The position numbers and the translations under genes are program-made. Source: an uncultured Mucispirillum sp. (GTDB taxonomy: Bacteria > Chrysiogenota > Deferribacteres > Deferribacterales > Mucispirillaceae). From it: DNA of 7,975 nt. The stretch lies in contig CAMEZN010000071.1 of assembly GCA_945947845.1 (NCBI GenBank), forward strand, positions 1 through 7,975. Direction: 5' to 3'. Positions 1 through 5,403 of the stretch are shown here, piece after piece (position 1 is the stretch's first letter; each line of letters begins with the position of its first letter). The notes under the pieces were generated by a model. That model ran no database searches, was not told the origin of the DNA, and saw only the letters and a list, made by a program, of their open reading frames with translations.

Positions 1-40
1 GTTTTAAAGTTTACTAGTTAAAAATAATTACAAGGGCAGA

Positions 41-754
41 ATGTTAGAAATTTTTACTTTAAGTGAAGCAGAATTATCTGCAATTAAGTTAAGTATGGTT
101 GTTGGGTTTTGGTCAGTTACAGCAAGCCTTCCATTTGGTATATTTTTTGGCTGGCTTTTAGCCCGTTATGAATTTTTAGGTAAATCTATACTTGACGGAT
201 TTCTTCATCTGCCTCTTGTTGTGCCGCCTGTTGTAACAGGCTATATTTTATTAATACTTTTTGGCAGAAGAAATGGAGTGTTTGGCCCATGGCTTTATGA
301 TACCTTTGGGATTTCTTTTGCTTTTAACTGGAAGGGTGCAGCGCTTGCAAGTGCTGTTGTAGCATTTCCATTAATGGTCAGGGCAATAAGGCTTTCTATT
401 GAGTCTATTGATTTAGGATTGGAGCAGGCAGCTAAAACTCTTGGTGCTGGTCAAGTAAAGATTTTTTTTACGATAACACTTCCACTTGCTTTGCCGGGCA
501 TTATTTCAGGCATAGTGCTTGCTTTTGCCCGCAGTCTTGGTGAATTTGGAGCAACTGTTACTTTTGTTGGAAATACACAAGGGGCGACACAAACACTGCC
601 GCTTGCTCTTTCTGCTGTTTTGCAGGTGCCAGACAGTGAATTTTATGCTGCAAGACTTGCTGTAATATCTTTAATTATAGCATTTGGTTCATTAATCGTT
701 TCTGAATATTTTGCACGAAGGTCAAAAAAATATAAACAGGCTGGCAGGGTGTAA
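41..754 (+). CDS. modB: Molybdate ABC transporter permease ModB
   Basis: Inner-membrane permease of the molybdate importer. It would form the channel dimer that takes molybdate from the periplasmic binding protein ModA and is driven by ModC. The 237-residue length is normal for ModB (about 220-235). Hydrophobic segments lie near residues 12-40, 58-75, 98-117, 148-165 and 205-226, consistent with a five-helix permease. The cytoplasmic EAA loop that docks with the ATPase is at about 128-148 (EQAAKTLGA, then LP at 147-148). It is followed by the ModB-typical ARSLGEFGATVTFVGN at 163-178. The ATG at 41 has only a weak purine-rich ribosome site (AAGGG, 31-35). Its stop codon overlaps the start of modC, so the two are translationally coupled. 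A general sulfate/tungstate-type permease is the alternative, but the LGEFGAT stretch and the TOBE-bearing ATPase next door favour molybdate. Confidence 0.93.
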   Translation: MLEIFTLSEAELSAIKLSMVVGFWSVTASLPFGIFFGWLLARYEFLGKSILDGFLHLPLVVPPVVTGYILLILFGRRNGVFGPWLYDTFGISFAFNWKGAALASAVVAFPLMVRAIRLSIESIDLGLEQAAKTLGAGQVKIFFTITLPLALPGIISGIVLAFARSLGEFGATVTFVGNTQGATQTLPLALSAVLQVPDSEFYAARLAVISLIIAFGSLIVSEYFARRSKKYKQAGRV

Positions 755-1839
755 TGTTTAAGATTGATGTGGAAAAACAGCTTGGAAATTTATTAATAAA
801 ATGCAGCTTTGAAATGGATTCTCCATGTATTACTGCAATATGTGGTTTTTCTGGGGCTGGTAAAACAAGCATTATTAATATGATTGCAGGCTTAATTACA
901 CCAGATAAAGGGATAATTTCATATAACGGCAGAGAATTTTATAATTCATCAAAAAATATAAATATTCCTGCTAATAAAAGGTTTGCAGGCTATGTTTTCC
1001 AAGAATCAAGGCTGTTTCCTAATATGAAAGTGAAACAAAATCTGCTTTACGGTTCAAAACGAAAAAGTTCTGCATCTTTAAACTGTAATTTAGATGATGT
1101 GTGTTTACTGCTTGGAATATCTCATTTGCTTGACAGATACCCGCAAAATTTATCTGGTGGAGAAAAACAGCGGGTAGCAATAGGACGGGCACTTCTTTCT
1201 AACCCTGAAATACTTTTAATGGACGAACCACTTGCTTCTCTTGATGAATTAAGGCGGCACGAATTAATTTCATATATAAATCTTATACAAAAACACTATA
1301 ATCTGCCAATATTATATGTTTCTCATTCTGTTGATGAAATTATGCAGCTTGCAGATATGGCTGTTTATATGGAAGATGGTAAATCAAAGTATTTTGGAAA
1401 TGCGGTAGAAGTTTTAAATAAGTCAGCTGTCAAAATAAATACTAATAATAGTTACAATACTATTTTTGAAGGTGAGATAGAGCATTATAATTATGAGAAC
1501 AGCACAGCATTAATTAAGTTTGGCGGCGGCTGTGTTGAATCATATTGTGAAAAGGTTGAAAATGGCAGAAAAGTCAGGTTTGCAGTTAATATTCATGATG
1601 TAGTTTTAAGTGTTACAAAACCAGAAGGGATAAGTATTCGTAATATATATAAGGGAAAAGTTATAGACATTATTAAACAGCCTAATAATTTTTACGATAT
1701 TTTAGTAGATATTGGAGAAAAAATATGGGCAAGAATATCAAATGGAGCCTATAAAGAACTTGATATTAAAAATGAAGCTGTTATTTATGTTATGATTAAA
1801 AGTGCTGCCATATCTGATACTTTAAAATTAGTTCATTAA
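754..1839 (+). CDS. modC: Molybdate ABC transporter ATPase ModC with C-terminal TOBE/MOP domain
   Basis: Cytoplasmic ATPase that powers molybdate import through ModB. All nucleotide-binding motifs are visible in the 361-residue protein: Walker A GFSGAGKT (31-38), Q-loop Gln83 in VFQ, ABC signature LSGGE (133-137), Walker B ILLMDEP (153-159) followed by the D-loop SLDE, and switch His191. From about residue 292 (SIRNIYKGKV) to about 352 (MIKSAAIS) there is one molybdate-binding TOBE/MOP domain, the usual C-terminus of ModC, thought to sense molybdate and inhibit transport. Residues 235-290 form the linking region. The ATG overlaps the last base of the modB TAA (TAATG), and a weak AGGG lies at 746-749, so translation probably depends on coupling with modB. 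Length and motif order are normal for the family and nothing looks broken. Confidence 0.93.
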   Translation: MFKIDVEKQLGNLLIKCSFEMDSPCITAICGFSGAGKTSIINMIAGLITPDKGIISYNGREFYNSSKNINIPANKRFAGYVFQESRLFPNMKVKQNLLYGSKRKSSASLNCNLDDVCLLLGISHLLDRYPQNLSGGEKQRVAIGRALLSNPEILLMDEPLASLDELRRHELISYINLIQKHYNLPILYVSHSVDEIMQLADMAVYMEDGKSKYFGNAVEVLNKSAVKINTNNSYNTIFEGEIEHYNYENSTALIKFGGGCVESYCEKVENGRKVRFAVNIHDVVLSVTKPEGISIRNIYKGKVIDIIKQPNNFYDILVDIGEKIWARISNGAYKELDIKNEAVIYVMIKSAAISDTLKLVH

Positions 1840-1869
1840 AATATTCTAATTATTTTCAAAGATAAAAAT

Positions 1870-1898
1870 TTGTATTAACAATTTCATAAAGATATGAT
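1870..1898 (+). promoter_or_regulatory. Candidate sigma-70-type promoter before the histidine kinase
   Basis: TTGTAT at 1870-1875 and TATGAT at 1893-1898 are separated by 17 bases, a standard -35/-10 arrangement. The -10 matches the consensus at five of six positions, the -35 at three of six. An imperfect inverted repeat (1866-1873 with 1878-1884, one bulged base) overlaps the -35 and could be an operator. Transcription would begin around 1905, only a few bases before the kinase ATG. In DNA this AT-rich such matches arise easily by chance, so the call is weak. Confidence 0.35.
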
Positions 1899-1909
1899 AA
1901 TATAGGTCT

Positions 1910-4069
1910 ATGAAAAAAATATTTATTAATGAAGTTATTAAGTATGCATTGATTATAGGCATAAGTGTTATTACATTAGTCTGGGCATCTCTTTCTCGTT
2001 CAACTATGGTTACACTGGAACGCACACTTGAAAGTTATCTTCAAAGCAGTATAAATATTATTGAATATGACAAATCCCAGCATAGTATGATGTTGAATGA
2101 ATATAAATCATCAGTATTAGGTACAGCATCAAATATTGCTCTTTTAATTAAAGCAGATAACTCTTATTTAAGTAATCAGGCAAAACTTGATGAACTTCGT
2201 AGAACATTAAAATTAGATGAAATATTAATTACTGATATTAATATGCAGGTAATCGCAATGTCTTCTTCTGAAAAAGGTATAGAGTCAAGCTGTGTGCATA
2301 TTAATGATTTTGTATCAGGTATTTATCAAAATAATTTTCAAAAATATGCAGAGCCTTCTTTTTGTGATAGATATAAAGAATTTATGCAGTATACAGGAGT
2401 TTCAAGGCTTGATAAGCCCGGAATAATCATGATTGGGCGAAAAAGCGGTAATATTAAAAATATAATAAAAGCTACTATTATGGATAATTTATCATCAATT
2501 TATTCCATATATAAAAATGGCTTTATAACAGTTATTGATAAAGACAGTCATACTATCATCAGTTATAAAGATAACAAGTTTTTAGGGATAGATATTGCAG
2601 ATTTAGGTATTGATGTAGATGCTCTGCGTTCTTCAATGGAAGTATCAAAAGTTCAGGTGGAAGGTCAGCAGGCATTTGCACTGCTTAGAGATAGTGGAGA
2701 TTATTCTTTTATTGCTATTGCTTATAAAAATGATGTATATTTCAGTGTTTATGTTTATGTGGTGATTATTATTGCATCTATTACTTTAATGGTAATATTT
2801 ATGCAGCTATTTATGCTTCAAGTTGTAAATCAGCATATTATTAGTGGAATATCATATATTATAAGCTGTCTGAACTCTATAACGAAGGATAATCTTGATA
2901 CAAAAGTTGAGTTAAATACATGTGATGAGTTTTCTATTCTTTCAGAAAGTATTAATTCTATGGTAAGCCGTTTACGGAATTTATTGCTATCTGAAAAGCA
3001 GCTTGTGCAGGAAAAAGCTGCTCTTGCTGCTGCAAAAGGTGATTTTTTAGCTATGATGAGCCATGAAATAAGAACTCCGTTAAATGTTATTATTGGCATG
3101 GCACAGCTTGGTATGCGGTCAAATTTTGATGATAAGAAAAAAAGAGATACTTTTGCAGATATTAATGTGGCATCTACTCATTTATTAAGCCTTTTAAATG
3201 ATATACTTGATATGTCAAAAATTGATGCTGGAAAATTAGAGTTATCTAATTCATCATTTTCAATAGAAGAAGATATTATACATTTGCAGCTTTTAATATC
3301 AGCAAAAGCTCAAGAGCAGGAATTGTCATTAATTGTAGAAACTTATGGCATTGAAAATGTAGTAGTTAATGGAGATAAGTTAAGGCTTAATCAGGTATTA
3401 TTAAACCTTTTATCTAATGCTATGAAATTTACTGATAAAAATAAAAATGTAATACTATCAGTGAAAGTTCTTAATAAGACAGATGAAAATATTTCTATTC
3501 GGTTTATGGTGGAAGATGAAGGAATAGGAATGAGTCAGGAAAAGCTGGATAAAATATTTAACCCTTTTGAGCAGGCAGATACAAGCATTACTAGGAGTTT
3601 TGGTGGCACGGGGCTTGGTCTTAGTATTTCAAAAAGTATTGTAGAATTAATGGGCGGAACTATTAATGTGGAAAGCACTATTGGAAAAGGAAGCCGTTTT
3701 TGGTTTGATGTAACATTTAATTATGGTATTTTAGAAAATACAGATAATAAAAAATCTTCTCTGTTAGAAGAAGGTTCTCTTTCCCAGTATAGAGCATTGA
3801 TTGTTGATGACGCATTATTAAATAGAAAAGTTTTGTATACATTTTTAGAAAAAACAGGTATAAAAATGGAAGAAGCTGAAAGTGGTGAAGAAGCAATTGA
3901 AAAATATATTCATTCACCTATTGGCTATTATAACATAATATTTATGGATATTCATATGCCTAATATGAATGGTTATGAAGCAACGGAAAAAATAAGGCGT
4001 TCTGATAAAATGGACGCATTAACAGTGCCAATCATTGCAGTAACTGCTGATGCTTTTAAAGAAACATAA
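1910..4069 (+). CDS. Hybrid sensor histidine kinase, receiver domain cut short by an in-frame TAA
   Basis: Membrane-bound two-component sensor; its signal is not identifiable. Order over 719 residues: helix 1 (about 11-28); extracytoplasmic sensor (29-277), whose distal part near 204-239 resembles a Cache lobe; helix 2 (278-302); HAMP linker (about 303-357); DHp domain with phospho-accepting His385 in SHEIRTPLN; HATPase with N-box Asn503, DEGIGM (536-541) and GGTGLGL (565-571); and a receiver from about 627 with acidic Asp633/Asp634, phospho-accepting Asp680 in FMDIHMP, and Thr712. The stop at 4067-4069 falls after Thr712, before the conserved Lys, beta-5 and alpha-5. The missing part is encoded in the same frame immediately downstream. 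The kinase core looks intact, so histidine phosphorylation should be possible while the receiver should be defective. The ATG at 1910 is preferred because it keeps helix 1, although it has no proper Shine-Dalgarno site. Cys128 and Cys152 are the only cysteines in the sensor and could form a disulfide. Confidence 0.88.
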   Translation: MKKIFINEVIKYALIIGISVITLVWASLSRSTMVTLERTLESYLQSSINIIEYDKSQHSMMLNEYKSSVLGTASNIALLIKADNSYLSNQAKLDELRRTLKLDEILITDINMQVIAMSSSEKGIESSCVHINDFVSGIYQNNFQKYAEPSFCDRYKEFMQYTGVSRLDKPGIIMIGRKSGNIKNIIKATIMDNLSSIYSIYKNGFITVIDKDSHTIISYKDNKFLGIDIADLGIDVDALRSSMEVSKVQVEGQQAFALLRDSGDYSFIAIAYKNDVYFSVYVYVVIIIASITLMVIFMQLFMLQVVNQHIISGISYIISCLNSITKDNLDTKVELNTCDEFSILSESINSMVSRLRNLLLSEKQLVQEKAALAAAKGDFLAMMSHEIRTPLNVIIGMAQLGMRSNFDDKKKRDTFADINVASTHLLSLLNDILDMSKIDAGKLELSNSSFSIEEDIIHLQLLISAKAQEQELSLIVETYGIENVVVNGDKLRLNQVLLNLLSNAMKFTDKNKNVILSVKVLNKTDENISIRFMVEDEGIGMSQEKLDKIFNPFEQADTSITRSFGGTGLGLSISKSIVELMGGTINVESTIGKGSRFWFDVTFNYGILENTDNKKSSLLEEGSLSQYRALIVDDALLNRKVLYTFLEKTGIKMEEAESGEEAIEKYIHSPIGYYNIIFMDIHMPNMNGYEATEKIRRSDKMDALTVPIIAVTADAFKET

Positions 4070-4219
4070 GAAAAAGTGTTATTATGTGGAATGAATGGTT
4101 TTACATCTAAACCAATAAATTTTACAAAACTTAGTGAAACTGTAAAAAAAGTATTAGACAGCCAGCTAAATACAAATGAGCGAATAATGGTATGGACAAA
4201 AATAAATAATCTTGATTAG
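4070..4219 (+). pseudogene. Severed C-terminal end of the kinase receiver domain
   Basis: Reading on in the kinase frame past the TAA at 4067-4069 gives 49 sense codons to a TAG at 4217-4219. The translation begins EKVLLCGMNGFTSKPINFTKL, here split as EKVLLCGMNG and FTSKPINFTKL, which is the textbook end of a receiver domain: the G-M-[ND]-G turn, the conserved Lys-Pro (residues 734-735 if numbered through), then helix alpha-5. No frame change is needed, so one substitution such as CAA, GAA or AAA to TAA accounts for the break. A separate product is unlikely: an in-frame ATG at 4091 has no spaced ribosome site and would yield only a fragment. The full gene would have encoded 769 residues and ended 16 bases before ribBA. 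Confidence 0.85.
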
Positions 4220-4222
4220 TTT

Positions 4223-4226
4223 GGAG
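4223..4226 (+). promoter_or_regulatory. Ribosome binding site that fixes the ribBA start
   Basis: GGAG lies nine bases before the ATG at 4236. It lies downstream of the alternative in-frame TTG at 4212, so it supports the ATG and removes eight residues from the longest possible reading. Confidence 0.75.
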
Positions 4227-4235
4227 TATTTTATA

Positions 4236-5321
4236 ATGGAAAGTGTGAGAGTTTCAGCAGAAGAAGCTGTTAAAATCATAAAAAATGGCGGTATGCTTAT
4301 ACTTACTGATGATGAAACACGGGAAAATGAAGGAGATTTAGTAGTTGCATCAGAGTTTATTACAGCTGAATATATTAATTTTATGGCAAAATATGGTAAA
4401 GGTCTTATCTGTGTAAGCCTTCCTGCTGAAAGATGTGATGAGTTACAGCTTTACCCTATGGTGCAGGAAAATACATGCAGGTTTGGCACAGCATTCACTG
4501 TTTCTGTGGAAGCTAGGGAAGGGGTTACAACAGGGATTTCTGCTGCTGATAGAGCTGTTACAGTTAAGACATTAATAAATCCAAATGCCACATTTAGAGA
4601 TATTGTAACACCGGGGCATATGTTTCCTTTAAGAGCCAAAAAAGGTGGAGTTCTTGTTCGTGCTGGTCAGACAGAAGGTTCTTATGATTTAGCAAGAATG
4701 GCTGGCCTTTATCCAAGCGGTGTTATTTGTGAGATTATGGACGATGACGGCACTATGGCAAGAATGCCTAGACTTGTAGAGTTTGCAAAAGAACATAATC
4801 TAAAAATTGTTACTGTTGCAGATTTAATTAAATACAGGCTTGAACATGAACCTATTGTGCAGGAAATTGAAACAGCACTTATGCCTTCTGCTTATGGCAG
4901 TTTTAAAATTAAAGGCTTTTTAAATACAAGTGATGAGAAAGAGGCCGTTGCTATCATAAAAGGAGATATTTCTGGTGATGAGCCAGTATTAGTCCGTGTT
5001 CATTCACAATGTTTGACAGGTGATATTTTTGCATCATCTGTATGCGGTTGTGGCACAAAGCTGCATAATGCACTTCATACAATAGAAGAAAAAGGCAGAG
5101 GGGTAGTTCTTTATATATATAAAGATACAGCCAAAGCAGGTTTTCTCAGCTCACCAGAAGGAATGTTAAGCCCGCATAACCCTAATGAAACTAATGCAGA
5201 AGGGTTTGGGTTTGGTGCTATGTGTTTAAGAATGTTAGGACTAAAAAAAATAAAATTATTAGGCAACAGCCCAAAAGCATTAAATTTACTTGCAAGTTAT
5301 GGGTTAGAAATCGTTGATTAA
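4236..5321 (+). CDS. ribBA: RibBA-type protein: intact DHBP synthase, degenerate GTP cyclohydrolase II half
   Basis: Riboflavin-synthesis protein of 361 residues. The N-terminal half (1 to about 200) is a 3,4-dihydroxy-2-butanone 4-phosphate synthase, which converts ribulose 5-phosphate to DHBP and formate. It has DDETRENEGD at 25-34 (acidic Mg/substrate loop), EAREGVTTGIS near 92-102, TPGH with His128, and Glu166 in CEIMDDDGTMAR. The C-terminal half (about 212-361) resembles GTP cyclohydrolase II and keeps the zinc cysteines Cys259, Cys270 and Cys272 in VRVHSQCLTGD...CGCG. However, the RQEGRGIGL/AYxLQD region is replaced by YKDTAKAGFL and unrelated residues, the ADxRDF segment (bearing the catalytic Asp and Arg of E. 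coli RibA) reads NETNAEGFGF, and the protein ends at YGLEIVD without the usual tail. I infer that only RibB is active. ATG 4236 is chosen over TTG 4212 because of the GGAG site. The start lies 16 bases after the old end of the kinase gene, suggesting cotranscription. Confidence 0.87.
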   Translation: MESVRVSAEEAVKIIKNGGMLILTDDETRENEGDLVVASEFITAEYINFMAKYGKGLICVSLPAERCDELQLYPMVQENTCRFGTAFTVSVEAREGVTTGISAADRAVTVKTLINPNATFRDIVTPGHMFPLRAKKGGVLVRAGQTEGSYDLARMAGLYPSGVICEIMDDDGTMARMPRLVEFAKEHNLKIVTVADLIKYRLEHEPIVQEIETALMPSAYGSFKIKGFLNTSDEKEAVAIIKGDISGDEPVLVRVHSQCLTGDIFASSVCGCGTKLHNALHTIEEKGRGVVLYIYKDTAKAGFLSSPEGMLSPHNPNETNAEGFGFGAMCLRMLGLKKIKLLGNSPKALNLLASYGLEIVD

Positions 5322-5361
5322 TTTTAATGTGATTTTTATTTTTCTTTAAATTTTTCAAATT

Positions 5362-5378
5362 TTGGCTTGATATTTGCT
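5362..5378 (+). promoter_or_regulatory. Sigma-54 (RpoN) -24/-12 promoter of the hook operon
   Basis: TTGGCTTG-ATAT-TTGCT matches the sigma-54 consensus YTGGCACG-N4-TTGCW. The GG (5364-5365) and GC (5376-5377) are invariant and separated by exactly ten bases, as the family requires. Transcription would start near 5389, just before the GGAGG ribosome site of fliK, giving a leader of about 15 bases. Hook genes are sigma-54-dependent in many flagellated bacteria, including Campylobacter and Helicobacter, so site and context agree. An activator of the FlgR/FlrC type would be needed and is not encoded here. Confidence 0.8.
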
Positions 5379-5391
5379 TGTATTACGGTGT

Positions 5392-5396
5392 GGAGG
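5392..5396 (+). promoter_or_regulatory. Ribosome binding site that fixes the fliK start
   Basis: GGAGG lies seven bases before the ATG at 5404. An earlier in-frame TTG at 5374 sits inside the sigma-54 -12 element, upstream of the predicted transcription start, and so cannot be the start from that promoter. Confidence 0.85.
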
Positions 5397-5403
5397 TTTG
5401 ATT

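Noticed and set aside
1..40. Possible 3' end of an upstream gene such as modA (short in-frame tails ending in TAG at 15-17 or TAA at 19-21)
   Set aside because: Only five or six codons are visible and the two readings conflict; modA is expected here by operon logic but cannot be supported from sequence.
1866..1884. Inverted repeat AAATTTGT / ACAATTT after modC as a terminator
   Set aside because: The stem is AT-only apart from one G-C pair, has a bulge, and no T-run follows; at best it is an operator overlapping the candidate -35.
4067..4069. Phase-variable switch at the kinase stop
   Set aside because: The break is a nonsense codon in an unbroken frame, not a frameshift in a homopolymer or repeat tract, so slippage cannot restore it simply.
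4070..4219. A separate small protein restarting at GTG 4076 or ATG 4091
   Set aside because: No properly spaced ribosome site; the translation is plainly the tail of the receiver domain.
4212..4235. TTG start at 4212 for ribBA, adding eight residues
   Set aside because: It lies upstream of the GGAG site that is correctly spaced for ATG 4236, and the added residues do not belong to the RibB family N-terminus.
5348..5363. AAATTT-TTC-AAATTT palindrome after ribBA as an intrinsic terminator
   Set aside because: A six-pair all-AT stem is too weak, and such symmetry is common in AT-rich DNA.
5374..5403. TTG start at 5374 for fliK, adding ten residues
   Set aside because: It sits within the sigma-54 -12 element and upstream of the predicted transcription start.
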